From assembly GCA_028345195.1 (NCBI GenBank), contig JAOMCX010000001.1:1-64000 (forward strand): a DNA stretch of 64,000 nt, in the 5' to 3' direction. Positions 1-9,117 of this stretch are shown piece by piece (positions within the stretch are counted from its first letter, which is position 1; every line of letters starts with the position of its first letter). Under the pieces are notes generated by a model, which made no database searches, was not told the DNA's origin, and saw only the letters and a program-made list of their open reading frames with translations. The translations under genes and the position numbers were made by a program. This DNA comes from Candidatus Nitrosopelagicus sp. GTDB lineage: Archaea; Thermoproteota; Nitrososphaeria; Nitrososphaerales; Nitrosopumilaceae.

Positions 1-26
1 TTAATAATTGATTAAGCAGATTATCC

Positions 27-1121
27 ATGAGTGCTAAACGTGATTATTATGAAGTATTAGGAGTTACAAAATCTTCTAATCCCGATGAAATTAAATCGCA
101 ATATAGAAAATTAGCCTTAAAATTTCATCCTGACAGAAATAAATCTCCTGATGCGCAAGAACACTTTAAAGAAATTTCTGAAGCATATGCTGTTCTTTCA
201 GATTCATCAAAACGTGATCTATATGATCAACATGGACACGAAGGTGTAGATGGAAGATACTCTACTGAAGATATCTTTAGAGGTGCAGGTGGTAATTTCA
301 ATGATATTTTCAATGATTTATTCAGTGGCCAAGGAGGACGTGGAGGCGGTGGATTCGGATCTGTTTTTGAAAATCTATTTGGTGGAGGTGGTGGATTCGG
401 TCGTTCGCGTGGAAATGATCTTTTACATGAATGTTATATTACTTTGGAGGATGTATTACATGGAAAACAAATTGAACTTGATCTTCAGAAATATGTAGAT
501 TGTCCTGATTGTAGTGGTACTGGATGTAAACCTGGAACATCAAAAGCAACTTGTAAAGATTGTAATGGTCGTGGACAAGTTCGAGTTAGAAAAAATATGG
601 GTGGGTTTCTATTAGAAACTGCTCAAGCATGTAGAACATGTCGAGGGCGAGGAGAAATTATTAAAGATCCATGTAGAAAATGTCAACGTGGTAAAATCAA
701 AGGAACAAAACATCTTTCATTCAATCTTCCATCCGGAATTGATAATGGTGATTATGTTATTCAAGGTGAGGGTGAATCAATTCCAGAAGGTAACAATGGT
801 GATTTAATTGTACGTGTGCGTGTTGAACCCCATTCTCACTTTAGACGTGATGGTATAGATCTATACTGTGATGCAAAACTTTCTATGATTGATGCTAGTT
901 TAGGTACTGAAATTAATGTTAAAACACTTGAAAAAACAGAAACATTGAAAATTGAATCTGGAACTCAACCAAACTCAATTCTAAAAATTAAATCTCAGGG
1001 ACTACCTAGTCAAAATTCTAATCGACGCGGTGATCTATTTGTACACGTAGTGGTAGAAATTCCAAAAAAATTATCAAAACAACAAAAATCTCTATTAGAT
1101 GAATTTAGAAAATCTGATTAA
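27..1121 (+). CDS. dnaJ: Chaperone DnaJ (Hsp40)
   Basis: Co-chaperone that stimulates the ATPase of DnaK and delivers unfolded clients in the cytosol. The J domain fills residues 1-70 with the HPD triad at 34-36. A Gly/Phe-rich linker follows (about 72-130), then a zinc-binding region with four CxxC repeats (about 159-225); the first three are CxxCxGxG and the fourth is degenerate (CRKCQRGK). The C-terminal client-binding domains end at 364, a normal type I DnaJ length. DnaK and GrpE would be expected just upstream, outside the window. The stop codon overlaps by 4 bases that of a small convergent gene. Confidence 0.97.
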   Translation: MSAKRDYYEVLGVTKSSNPDEIKSQYRKLALKFHPDRNKSPDAQEHFKEISEAYAVLSDSSKRDLYDQHGHEGVDGRYSTEDIFRGAGGNFNDIFNDLFSGQGGRGGGGFGSVFENLFGGGGGFGRSRGNDLLHECYITLEDVLHGKQIELDLQKYVDCPDCSGTGCKPGTSKATCKDCNGRGQVRVRKNMGGFLLETAQACRTCRGRGEIIKDPCRKCQRGKIKGTKHLSFNLPSGIDNGDYVIQGEGESIPEGNNGDLIVRVRVEPHSHFRRDGIDLYCDAKLSMIDASLGTEINVKTLEKTETLKIESGTQPNSILKIKSQGLPSQNSNRRGDLFVHVVVEIPKKLSKQQKSLLDEFRKSD

Positions 1122-1282
1122 TCTTTCTTTGATAATCTAATTGTTAGATTATGGCCCTGTTTGATCTCTTGCTCATACAATTTTTTAATAATTTCTCCAA
1201 TCTTTTGTTCAGTAAAATATTCCTGATTATATCTTCCTAGAATTTCTTTATTGTTATCCAGAACAATTTCCCAAAATGACAT
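1118..1282 (-). CDS. Small hypothetical protein, 54 aa
   Basis: An open frame of 54 codons starts with ATG at 1282 (MSFWEIVLDNN...) and ends with TAA inside the dnaJ stop region, sharing TTAA with it. The product is charged and predicted mostly helical (EQKIGEIIKKLYEQEI), with no membrane segment or cysteine motif. The exact 4-base stop overlap recurs between several well-supported convergent genes in this window, which favours a real gene. No function can be assigned. Confidence 0.6.
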   Translation of the reverse strand: MSFWEIVLDNNKEILGRYNQEYFTEQKIGEIIKKLYEQEIKQGHNLTIRLSKKD

Positions 1283-1499
1283 AAACCTACAGAATTTCTC
1301 TTACATTTCAATATTTTGTGAATAATGAACTAGTTCTTGAAAATACAAAATTCTCATTGGGAAACTATCTGGCATATCGAAGATGTAAGGTTGAGATCGA
1401 TATCTCTTACGAATTCATGGGGTCAAACCCCACTTTCCACACAAATTATTTCACTATCATTATGAACAACTTTAAAACACTGTAGTTTGCCTATTTTCC
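1283..1499. other. Intergenic region with tRNA-like hairpins
   Basis: No protein gene is seen. Between 1358 and 1439 four complementary segments can be drawn as a cloverleaf: 1358-1364 with 1433-1439, 1367-1370 with 1381-1384, 1385-1389 with 1406-1410, and 1418-1422 with 1428-1432. The T-loop equivalent has 5 rather than 7 bases and the anticodon-type loop 16, so it is not a normal tRNA. A TATA-like box for the next gene lies near 1471. Confidence 0.35.
1469..1479 (+). promoter_or_regulatory. TATA-like box of the basic-protein gene
   Basis: The sequence ctttaaaac is centred about 26 bases before the ATG at 1500, the spacing expected for an archaeal TATA box that drives a leaderless transcript. 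Confidence 0.45.
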
Positions 1500-1760
1500 A
1501 TGGCAAAAGTAACCCGTGTTGGTGGTAGAGGTACAACTCGTAGAAAGACTGACACTAGTAAGAAGTCAACCTTTTCTGGAGATTCTTACAAAGAATATCA
1601 GGAGACCAAAAAGAAAGCTGCAGGAAATCGTAGCGTTTCAACAGGTCGCGGTACGGGAAAAAGAAAATTATCATCAACTCCAACGACAAAAAAAGTATCT
1701 ACCAAAGGCAGAACACGTACAACTGGTAGAGGTACTGGTAGTAGAAAGACAAAAAGTTAA
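1500..1760 (+). CDS. Small basic RG/GT-rich protein, 86 aa
   Basis: The product is strongly basic and low in complexity. Elements such as GRGTT, GRGTG and GRTRTTGRGTGSRK recur along the chain, with many Lys, Arg, Ser and Thr residues. There is one short acidic/aromatic stretch (DSYKEYQETKKK, about 28-39), no hydrophobic core and no membrane segment. Such composition is typical of disordered nucleic-acid-binding tails, so RNA or DNA binding is plausible but inferred. It stands alone, between the small gene convergent with dnaJ and the convergent gatE, with its own TATA-like box. Confidence 0.75.
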   Translation: MAKVTRVGGRGTTRRKTDTSKKSTFSGDSYKEYQETKKKAAGNRSVSTGRGTGKRKLSSTPTTKKVSTKGRTRTTGRGTGSRKTKS

Positions 1761-1802
1761 TCCCCTTAACTTATTCTCTTTTATTCACCTACTGATATTT
1801 TA

Positions 1803-3701
1803 TTAATTTATGAAATTCTGAATCTTTTCCTTTAATTTCTGATTAATAATTTTGCCAGATGCTTTTCCTCTGACCTCTTTCATCGCTATTCCCATTATAC
1901 CGCTTAATGCACGCATTTGTTCTTGTTTTATTTTATCGGTATTATCTTGAATTATTTTATCTAAGATACTATCTAATTCATTTTCAGTCAATTGAGTTAT
2001 AGATGCATTTTCTAATGCTTGTAACACATCATTCACCTTTTTAGACATTATCTGTTCAAAAATTATCTGAATCGATTCTTTGTTTATTTTTTCTTGTCCC
2101 AATAATTCAAATGTCATCATTATCTGTTCATCATTCAATAGACTAGAATCTAATCCACTTCTTTCTAAATTAGTTATAGTTGAACATAGAACTGATACGA
2201 CAAAATTTGGTGAATTTTGCTTTTTAGAACATATTTTTTCAAAAATCTCAAAATATTCTGAATCAAAAATTTGTTCTGCAAGCTGATTATTAATTTGATA
2301 TTTTTCTTCTAATTCTCTGATTGATTCTTCCCATGATTTTGGTATATTGGATCTTACTTGCACAAGTTCTTCATTTGTTACTTTCACTGTGGGTATGTCA
2401 GTTTCTGGATACATTCTAGATGCACCTGGTCTAGGTCTTAGGAATATTGTATCTCCGTTTTGAGTAGCGGCTCGAGTTTCAGCAGGTGGTCCATTCTTTG
2501 CAAGCCCAATTCTATTAATTATAGAGTCAATTGCAAATCCTACTGAAATTTTTTCACCAGCAATAATTAAAAATGCATCATCATTTTGAATATCTAATTT
2601 TTCAGTAACTCGTTTGATATCTATGTCTTCAATTCCATAATTTGGTAATTCATCTGAATGAAAAACACCCCCAATACCAAAAAATCTTACTAATTGTCCA
2701 ATCTCTTTTCCTAATCTCACATCTGAATATGGCTCGAAACCAAATATTCCTTTCAATTTTTTAATTTTTATTCCAAAAATTTTCTCTTGTTTTTCTATTG
2801 ATTTTTTAATAATCTTTGAATTACACTCTTGCATTACCTCTGTAACATCGAAGACATCTTCTTTTCTATCAATTCCTATAAATTCAGTCTGATTAATTTT
2901 CTCTGAAATTATTTTTAATCCATATTGCCTTTTTGCTTCAAATTCAATAATTTTTTCTAACTGATCTAATTGCTGAACACCTTTTACTTCGATAACGCCT
3001 CCTCCTTCAACAGAAATATTCACATCTTGTCTAATTGTTCCAATTCCACGCATCACTTTTTTTGTAACTCGTAATAATCTGCCTAATGTTAATGCAATAT
3101 CTTTTACAAATTTTGGATCTCCTTCAACAGGATCTAATGCAATTTCAACTAAAGGAACTCCCAGTCTATCTAAACTAAAAAATCTATGATTTCCTTCATC
3201 TTTGATTAATTTTCCCGCATCTTCTTCAAGACAGATTGATTGAACTCCTACCTTCTTACCATCCACCTCGATATATCCTCCTTGTGCAACAAGCATTGTT
3301 CTTTGAAATCCGGTTGTGTTTGAACCGTCAATTACTGTTTTTCTCATTACGTGAATTTCTGAAAAAATTTTTGATTCTAATGCAGAACTTATCAAGAGTG
3401 CAATATTCTTTGCATCAGTATCTAGTGCATGTGGTGGTTCTTCATCTTCTTCTACTAAACAACTACTTTTCGGGTTTGCATAGTAAACTATAGTTTTTGA
3501 TTTAGTACTCTCAAAAAGTGCAGCAGGATCTATATTTCCTAATTCACTTTTCGCTGCTCTTAGTTTTCTTGAAAATTTTATTGAAAACTCTTCCTCTTCT
3601 ATCGGAGTACAGTCACAAAATAGTTTCTTTTTTGTATCTAATTGTTGATGAATCTCCAAGCCAACTTTTAATCCAATATTTTTAATATCTAATTCTGACA
3701 T
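1803..3701 (-). CDS. gatE: Glu-tRNA(Gln) amidotransferase subunit E
   Basis: Kinase and amidotransferase subunit of the archaeal GatDE complex, which converts Glu-tRNA(Gln) into Gln-tRNA(Gln). The GatB/E signature GLEIHQQL lies near residue 14, followed by Cys-containing CDCTP and the phosphorylation/transamidation cradle. An insertion at about 270-410 matches the AspRS-like domain that separates GatE from GatB. The C-terminal helical YqeY-like tail (about 480-632) binds tRNA. Length 632 is normal. It starts 6 bases after the gatD stop, so the two form one operon. Its presence indicates that the organism makes Gln-tRNA indirectly. Confidence 0.97.
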   Translation of the reverse strand: MSELDIKNIGLKVGLEIHQQLDTKKKLFCDCTPIEEEEFSIKFSRKLRAAKSELGNIDPAALFESTKSKTIVYYANPKSSCLVEEDEEPPHALDTDAKNIALLISSALESKIFSEIHVMRKTVIDGSNTTGFQRTMLVAQGGYIEVDGKKVGVQSICLEEDAGKLIKDEGNHRFFSLDRLGVPLVEIALDPVEGDPKFVKDIALTLGRLLRVTKKVMRGIGTIRQDVNISVEGGGVIEVKGVQQLDQLEKIIEFEAKRQYGLKIISEKINQTEFIGIDRKEDVFDVTEVMQECNSKIIKKSIEKQEKIFGIKIKKLKGIFGFEPYSDVRLGKEIGQLVRFFGIGGVFHSDELPNYGIEDIDIKRVTEKLDIQNDDAFLIIAGEKISVGFAIDSIINRIGLAKNGPPAETRAATQNGDTIFLRPRPGASRMYPETDIPTVKVTNEELVQVRSNIPKSWEESIRELEEKYQINNQLAEQIFDSEYFEIFEKICSKKQNSPNFVVSVLCSTITNLERSGLDSSLLNDEQIMMTFELLGQEKINKESIQIIFEQIMSKKVNDVLQALENASITQLTENELDSILDKIIQDNTDKIKQEQMRALSGIMGIAMKEVRGKASGKIINQKLKEKIQNFIN

Positions 3702-3707
3702 ATACGC

Positions 3708-4991
3708 TCAAAACTCTGATGAATAATTCTCCAACATCATATTTTTTATCTCGTCATCTGAATTAGAATTTCCTAAAACCCACATTGCTTTGACTAAAGC
3801 TACTTCTGGAATCATATTTTCTAATGGAATAATTCCCATATCGAGTAAGTCTCTTCCACTTTCATACACTGTCATGCTTACACGTCCATCAATAGCTTGT
3901 GATGTCATTCCAAGAAATATTCCATTTTCTTTTGCTTTTTTAATTGAGTCATACATTGTTCTTCCTACATGTCCTAATCCTGTACCTTCAAAAATTATTC
4001 CTCTGTATTCTAATTTTATCAATGATTCAATTATTTCTGGATTAAATCCAGGATGATATTTGATAAGGGCAACTTTTGTATCTAAATTGATTCGTGGATT
4101 ATACTCATTTTCACTAAAGAATGAATTTTTCATATTTTCTAAAATTTTATTTTCATACACTACAAATGCTGGTTCAGAACCGACTGTTTGAAATGCACTT
4201 CTTTTACTTGTATGATTTTTTCTAACACGTGTTCCTAAATGACATGCTACTGCATCATCACTTTCATTTTGATGCATTACTACAAAAACACCCTTAGATT
4301 TTGTATTAACTAAAAATTTTGTTGCTGAAATCAAATTTAATGCTGCATCTGATGATGGTCTGTCTGATGATCTTTGTGAACCTACTAACGTAATTGGTTT
4401 TTTAAAACCAGATAGTGCAAATGATAAAAATGCAGAACTATAATGCATTGTATCTGTACCGTGTGCAATAATTACTCCTACATAATCTGAATCTACAATA
4501 CTATCTAATTTTTTTGCAATCTCTAACCAATGTTCTGGTTGTAAATTTTCTGAATATTCTGAAAATAATACTTCTGCATCAACATTTGCAATTTTTGCAA
4601 TTTCTGGAACAGCTTCGTATAATTCTGCTGCAGATAATGCAGGAGTAACTGCACCTGTTCTGTAATCTACTTTACTTGCAATAGTTCCACCTGTTGATAG
4701 AAGTAAGATTTTTGGCAATTCTTCATTTTTTTCAATGGTTTGTGAGTTTTCATTATTTGATTGTCTTTCACCAGTTTTTTCTAATTTCTCAATTTTTTCA
4801 AACTCGATTCCGATATTATAGCCGCTTTTTAATTTTAGAACAATATGAGATTCATCACCACTTTCGTACCTAGGCATTAAAATTCCAGAATATGTCAATT
4901 CAGATGTAATTTTCACTAAATCTCCTACATCAACTTTATTCGTGATTAAGAAATCACGGATTTTGCCTTTGTAACCTTTTAGTTCTGACAT
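3708..4991 (-). CDS. gatD: Glu-tRNA(Gln) amidotransferase subunit D
   Basis: Type I asparaginase-like glutaminase that supplies ammonia to GatE. An N-terminal small barrel (about 1-80) precedes the asparaginase core. The first catalytic Thr lies in LSTGGTIAS (about 98-106) and the second Thr/Asp pair in AHGTDTM (about 176-182). A C-terminal asparaginase lobe follows. The 427-residue length fits GatD rather than the shorter stand-alone asparaginases. It is first in the gatD-gatE operon, with a TATA-like box 27 bases before the ATG. Confidence 0.96.
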   Translation of the reverse strand: MSELKGYKGKIRDFLITNKVDVGDLVKITSELTYSGILMPRYESGDESHIVLKLKSGYNIGIEFEKIEKLEKTGERQSNNENSQTIEKNEELPKILLLSTGGTIASKVDYRTGAVTPALSAAELYEAVPEIAKIANVDAEVLFSEYSENLQPEHWLEIAKKLDSIVDSDYVGVIIAHGTDTMHYSSAFLSFALSGFKKPITLVGSQRSSDRPSSDAALNLISATKFLVNTKSKGVFVVMHQNESDDAVACHLGTRVRKNHTSKRSAFQTVGSEPAFVVYENKILENMKNSFFSENEYNPRINLDTKVALIKYHPGFNPEIIESLIKLEYRGIIFEGTGLGHVGRTMYDSIKKAKENGIFLGMTSQAIDGRVSMTVYESGRDLLDMGIIPLENMIPEVALVKAMWVLGNSNSDDEIKNMMLENYSSEF

Positions 4992-5012
4992 TTATGAAAA
5001 TTAGATGGTATG

Positions 5013-5024
5013 TATTTTATTAAA
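5013..5024 (-). promoter_or_regulatory. TATA-like box of gatDE
   Basis: On the minus strand the segment reads taataaaatac, centred about 27 bases upstream of the gatD ATG at 4991. It lies only a few bases past the stop of the upstream cdc48 gene. Confidence 0.5.
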
Positions 5025-5025
5025 A

Positions 5026-7260
5026 CTACCTGTAGTATGATGCAACTAGTTTATCGTTCATCTTGAGATCTTTCTGTTCTCTTACTTTTCTAACTGCTTC
5101 TTCAAAGTGCTTCATTGTGACTTTGGCGTCGGCTGCTTTCTTTTCAATAGCCTCCACAACTTTCTTTGTTTCTTCATCACTTAGATTCTTGTCTGGAGCT
5201 GCATTGTCTAGATGTTCATGAACTACTAGTGAAACTGCAGTGTTTGCTATTGATGCAACATCTGCACTACTCAATCCATCTGTTAATTCAGCAAGTTTAT
5301 CAAAGTCAATTTTATCTGGACCATTTTGATCTGCAAGTGGTATATCTTTTGAATGAATTTCTATTACCATTTTTCTACTATCTTTATCTGGTAATGGAAT
5401 CTGAATAATTTTATCAAATCTTCCCGGTCTTAGTAATGCTGGATCAATCATGTCTGCTCTGTTAGTTGCAGCAAGTACAACTACTCCGTGCATGTTTTCC
5501 ATTCCATCCAATTCTGTTAATAATTGACTTACGACTCTTTCAGTCACTGCAGTTTCACCACCAGCTCCTCTAATTGGTGCGATTGAATCAATTTCATCAA
5601 AGAAAATAACACATGGAGCTGATTGTCTTGCTCGTTTGAATATTTCTCTAATTCCTCTTTCAGATTCACCTACCCATTTTGATAATAGTTCTGGTCCTCT
5701 GACTGAAACAAAGTTTGCTTCACTTTCGGTTGCAACTGCTTTTGCCATCAGTGTTTTACCTGTTCCGCTAGGTCCATGTAGCAAAATTCCTCTTGGCATT
5801 TTATGTCCTAATTTATCATAAAGACCTGGATATTTCATTGGCCATTCAACTGCTTCCATTAATTCTTTCTTAACTTCTCCAAGACCGCCTATCTCTTCCC
5901 ATGATACATCTGGATTTTCAATGAATACTTCTCTCATTCCTGAAGGTGTTACTTCAACTAGAGCCTTTTTGAAATCATCTGAATTTACAATTAATTTATC
6001 TAGTGTCTCTGGTGGAATTTTCTCATCTTCCAAATTCAATTCTGGAAGTAATCTTCTGAGGCATTTCATTGCAGCTTCTTTACATAGATATTCTAAATCT
6101 GCACCAACATAACCGTGACTTACTGCAGAAATCTTCTCAATCTTTACTGGTAATTCTTGATCATCAGAAGCCAAAGGCATGTTTCTTGTGTGAATTTGTA
6201 AAATCTCTTGTCTGCCTTTTTTATCTGGAACTTTAATTTCAATTTCTCTATCAAATCTTCCAGGTCTTCTCAATGCAGGATCAATTGCATTTGGTCTGTT
6301 AGTTGCAGAAATTACAATTACTTTTCCTCTAGCTTCTAGTCCATCCATTAATGATAACATTTGGGACACAACTCTTCTTTCTACTTCTCCAGTTACTTCC
6401 TCTCTCTTTGGTGCAATTGAATCAATTTCATCTACAAAAATAATTGATGGTGCTTTCTCTCTTGCCTCTTTGAAAATTTCTCTTAATCGAGCTTCACTTT
6501 CTCCATAAAACTTACTCATGATTTCTGGACCGGAAATACTAATGAAATGTGCTTGACTCTCGTTTGCAACAGCTTTTGCTAAGAGTGTCTTACCAGTTCC
6601 TGGAGGACCATAAAGTAAAACACCTTTTGGTGCTTCAATTCCTAATTTCTCAAATATTTCTGGATGTCTTAATGGTAATTCAATCATTTCACGAACTTTC
6701 TTTATTTCGCCTCTAATTCCACCAATGTCTTCGTATGTAACTTGAGGAACTCCTCTTAGTGTTTCACCTTTCTCGGCAATGTGGAATGTTGTTTTCTGTG
6801 TAACTAAAACTGCATCTGCAGCAGGTGTAACTCCTATTACTTGGAATGTTAGTCTTCCTCCAAAGTATGGAACCATTACATTATCTCCTTTAATCAAAGG
6901 TACACTTTCTAATGCATCTGCTAAATATCTCTCATCGATTGGTGGTATTGCTTCTAATGGTGCAACTACCACTTTCTCTGCTGGAACAGCTTTAATCTTT
7001 TTTACAGTAATTGTATCTCCAATTGCAATTCCAGAATTGTTTCTTCCTAAACCATCAATTCTGATAATCCCTTTACCTTCATCTGAAGGATACAAAGGTA
7101 AACATTTCGCGACGGTGCGTCTTTTTCCTTTTAATTCGATAACATCTCCAGTTGATGCATTTAGAGTATCCATAGAATCATAATCGATTCTTGCTACTCC
7201 TCTTCCAACATCTCTAGTATATGCTTCTAGAACTTTTAGGGAAAGACCATTTTCACTCAT
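5026..7260 (-). CDS. Cdc48/p97-type AAA ATPase (VAT-like)
   Basis: Hexameric unfoldase that feeds proteins to the proteasome and remodels complexes in the cytosol. It has an N-terminal substrate domain (about 1-185), then D1 with Walker A GPPGTGKT and Walker [10 protein letters not shown], then D2 with Walker A GPSGTGKT and Walker [10 protein letters not shown]. Both domains keep the second region of homology and arginine fingers ([30 protein letters not shown]). I place the start at ATG 7260 ([10 protein letters not shown]) because a TATA box lies 27 bases before it; an in-frame GTG at 7269 is the alternative. The C-terminus ends ASYYR, an aromatic tail like those that dock on proteasomes. 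Confidence 0.96.
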   Translation of the reverse strand: MSENGLSLKVLEAYTRDVGRGVARIDYDSMDTLNASTGDVIELKGKRRTVAKCLPLYPSDEGKGIIRIDGLGRNNSGIAIGDTITVKKIKAVPAEKVVVAPLEAIPPIDERYLADALESVPLIKGDNVMVPYFGGRLTFQVIGVTPAADAVLVTQKTTFHIAEKGETLRGVPQVTYEDIGGIRGEIKKVREMIELPLRHPEIFEKLGIEAPKGVLLYGPPGTGKTLLAKAVANESQAHFISISGPEIMSKFYGESEARLREIFKEAREKAPSIIFVDEIDSIAPKREEVTGEVERRVVSQMLSLMDGLEARGKVIVISATNRPNAIDPALRRPGRFDREIEIKVPDKKGRQEILQIHTRNMPLASDDQELPVKIEKISAVSHGYVGADLEYLCKEAAMKCLRRLLPELNLEDEKIPPETLDKLIVNSDDFKKALVEVTPSGMREVFIENPDVSWEEIGGLGEVKKELMEAVEWPMKYPGLYDKLGHKMPRGILLHGPSGTGKTLMAKAVATESEANFVSVRGPELLSKWVGESERGIREIFKRARQSAPCVIFFDEIDSIAPIRGAGGETAVTERVVSQLLTELDGMENMHGVVVLAATNRADMIDPALLRPGRFDKIIQIPLPDKDSRKMVIEIHSKDIPLADQNGPDKIDFDKLAELTDGLSSADVASIANTAVSLVVHEHLDNAAPDKNLSDEETKKVVEAIEKKAADAKVTMKHFEEAVRKVREQKDLKMNDKLVASYYR

Positions 7261-7280
7261 ATCTAACACTCATCATTCTT

Positions 7281-7293
7281 TTTTTATATATTT
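7281..7293 (-). promoter_or_regulatory. TATA box of the cdc48-type gene
   Basis: The minus strand reads aaatatataaaaa, an excellent archaeal TATA box, centred 27 bases before ATG 7260. The spacing supports a leaderless transcript starting at that ATG. Confidence 0.6.
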
Positions 7294-7367
7294 AGCGTAT
7301 TATTCTATTGATCGACTCAAAACTGATCACAAGCTTAAAATCATGATTCTAGTCACAATCGTTTACT

Positions 7368-8111
7368 ATGGGTAAAAGACCAGGTGTTCGTAGACGTGGA
7401 CGTGGAGGCATGCAGTTTAGAGCAGCCGCCACTCAAAAGCTAAAACCTGCCAAATACCCAAGTTTTTCACTAGATGAGGAACGTCGAGGAGAAATTATTG
7501 ATCTAGTTCATGAATCTGGTCGTGATGTACCTTTATCGAAGGTGAGATTTGAAGATGGCACGATCTCATTTATTCCTGCACCTTTAGGAACTAAGGTTGG
7601 TCAAAGAATCAATTTTGGTCTAAATTCTGAAATTATTGATGGTAATGTAATCAGTATTCAAAACATCCCTGATGGAACAATTGTTTGTAATGTAGAGCAG
7701 CAATTTGGAGATGGAGGTGCTTTAATGAAATCAGCAGGTGCTGATGCAACTGTTTTCTCTCATGCAGACGATGGAGTAATTTTGAAATTAGCATCTGGAA
7801 AATTCAAAAAATTAAACCCAAAAAATAGAGCAATGATTGGAACTCTAGCAGGTGGTGGAGTTGAAGATAGACCATTAATGCGTGCTGGAGTTAAAATGAT
7901 GCGCTTTAAATCAAAAGGCAAGAAATATCCAATTGTTAGAGGTGTCGCTCAAGCAGCATATGTACATCCTCATGGCGGTGGACGTCACCAACACGTTGGA
8001 CAATCATCTACAGTATCCCGTAATGCACCTCCAGGTGCTAAAGTTGGAAGCATTGCTGCAAAGAAAACTGGTAGAGCAAGAATTAAGGAAAGAAAACAAT
8101 CTATCAAATAA
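7368..8111 (+). CDS. rpl2: 50S ribosomal protein L2 (uL2)
   Basis: Large-subunit protein needed for subunit joining and peptidyl-transferase function. The N-terminal basic segment (GVRRRGRGG) and the OB-fold and SH3-like cores are followed by the conserved loop VHPHGGGRHQH near 202-212, which carries the histidine contacting the peptidyl-transferase centre. Length 247 fits archaeal L2. It has no ribosomal neighbours in the window: cdc48 lies divergently upstream and acylphosphatase 24 bases downstream, so it is separated from the usual L3-L4-L23-L2 string. Confidence 0.97.
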   Translation: MGKRPGVRRRGRGGMQFRAAATQKLKPAKYPSFSLDEERRGEIIDLVHESGRDVPLSKVRFEDGTISFIPAPLGTKVGQRINFGLNSEIIDGNVISIQNIPDGTIVCNVEQQFGDGGALMKSAGADATVFSHADDGVILKLASGKFKKLNPKNRAMIGTLAGGGVEDRPLMRAGVKMMRFKSKGKKYPIVRGVAQAAYVHPHGGGRHQHVGQSSTVSRNAPPGAKVGSIAAKKTGRARIKERKQSIK

Positions 8112-8135
8112 TAGATTAACAATCTATCTTTTAGA

Positions 8136-8414
8136 ATGATTCAGAAAAAAATTCATATTTTTGTTACTGGTAGAGTACAAGGTGTATTTTTCAGACAATC
8201 TACCAGAGTCATGGCAATTAAAAATAATGTGAACGGTTGGGTTCGTAATCTTGATGATGGCCGAGTTGAAATTGTCGCAGAAGGTGAAAAGCAAAATATT
8301 GAAAGTTTTACAAATTGGTGCAAAATTGGACCTGCAAATTCTCGCGTTGATGAGTTTGAATTGTCTGAAGAAAATTATACTGATGAGTTTGAAAACTTTG
8401 AAGTTAGATATTAG
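8136..8414 (+). CDS. acyP: Acylphosphatase
   Basis: Small enzyme that hydrolyses the carboxyl-phosphate bond of acylphosphates. The signature GRVQGVFFRQSTRVMA (about 13-28) carries the phosphate-binding loop and the catalytic Arg. GWVRNLDDGRVE (about 37-48) carries the catalytic Asn. Length 92 is typical. It follows rpl2 by 24 bases and probably shares its transcript. Its TAG stop overlaps the stop of the convergent gene by 4 bases (ttag). Confidence 0.95.
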   Translation: MIQKKIHIFVTGRVQGVFFRQSTRVMAIKNNVNGWVRNLDDGRVEIVAEGEKQNIESFTNWCKIGPANSRVDEFELSEENYTDEFENFEVRY

Positions 8415-8743
8415 CGAATTGTTGTAAATGCATCTTTTAATGTGGCTTCTATGTTTGTTAGTTCTTGTTCTGGTTTAATCTCTAAAATTGTAGCTTCTGC
8501 TTTTCGTTCTTTTTGAATTTTAATTATGATTGAAGATTGAGTTGGTTCCATATCTGCAAACCATCTAAAAGTCATGGTTTTACAAAAAACTACTCTATGC
8601 ATTCTAACATCTTCTATTACTTTTTCATCAAGTGACATGCAATATGTTCGTAATTTATCAAACAATGGTTTTACAGATTCAGGAATTTGTCTCTGAAAAT
8701 CTGCGTAATTTCTTCCAGTTCCAACTCCGATAAAATTTTCCAT
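8411..8743 (-). CDS. DUF5655-like hypothetical protein
   Basis: A soluble protein of about 110 residues. I choose ATG 8743 (MENFIGVG) over an upstream in-frame GTG at 8764. A helical first half (ESVKPLFDKLRTYCMSLDEKV) is followed by strands around VVFCKTMTFRWFADME and SIIIKIQKE. This layout resembles the small DUF5655 fold, but I recognise it only loosely and no function is implied. It lies directly downstream of the SRP RNA gene on the same strand. Confidence 0.7.
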   Translation of the reverse strand: MENFIGVGTGRNYADFQRQIPESVKPLFDKLRTYCMSLDEKVIEDVRMHRVVFCKTMTFRWFADMEPTQSSIIIKIQKERKAEATILEIKPEQELTNIEATLKDAFTTIR

Positions 8744-8772
8744 ATTCCATCTCCTTTGATTCACAATTTAAT

Positions 8773-9086
8773 GTAGTAGTTCTGCTGGCTCCAGTCTAGG
8801 CTGATAGTCCCATTTCGAGGCATACAAGATCCCCCACGTAGACGAGGAAGCGTGGATGCTCCACCTTAGGATTGCTCCCTCCCGGACCTCATCCCTTTCG
8901 ATGGTTCGGTCTTAGGAAAAATCCCTTCGGATTATCCTTGTCCTGCAACCACCCGCCTCGGCGTGAATTCATTTCCGCACACCAAGCGGGAGTTACCTGC
9001 CTAGAGATTTACCCAGCAGTTGCTGATCTCTGCATATAGCCGGTTTCAGAATAGGGCACGGCTGGCACCCTGATCCTCCCTACTAC
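8773..9086 (-). ncRNA. Signal recognition particle RNA (7S)
   Basis: Archaeal SRP RNA of about 314 nt. Its ends pair perfectly: the 5' GTAGTAG (9086-9080) matches the 3' CTACTAC (8779-8773), closing helix 1. The helix 8 region (about 8860-8910) reads gaggtccgggagggagcaa, matching the conserved SRP54-binding stem with its GNRA-type tetraloop and asymmetric AGCA loop. The gene is GC-rich against an AT-rich background, as expected for a structured RNA. A TATA box lies 25 bases before the 5' end. It acts with SRP54/SRP19 in targeting membrane proteins. Confidence 0.93.
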
Positions 9087-9105
9087 GTTTTAGATAGAAT
9101 AGAAT

Positions 9106-9115
9106 GTTATATTTG
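9106..9115 (-). promoter_or_regulatory. TATA box of the SRP RNA gene
   Basis: The minus strand reads caaatataac, centred 25 bases before the predicted RNA 5' end at 9086. It overlaps the end of the upstream protein gene's 3' flank. Confidence 0.6.
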
Positions 9116-9117
9116 AA

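Noticed and set aside
1358-1439. A normal tRNA-Ser (UGA) gene.
   Set aside because: The T-loop equivalent is 5 bases without TTC, the variable arm is too short for Ser and the anticodon-type loop is 16 bases. I report only a tRNA-like element.
6779-7183. A 134-codon open frame on the plus strand.
   Set aside because: It lies wholly antisense to the N-terminal domain of the Cdc48-type gene, whose protein is fully conserved; it has no promoter or recognisable product.
8773-9086. RNase P RNA as an alternative for the GC-rich RNA.
   Set aside because: The helix 8 SRP54-binding pattern and the closing 5'/3' helix fit SRP RNA; RNase P core motifs were not found.
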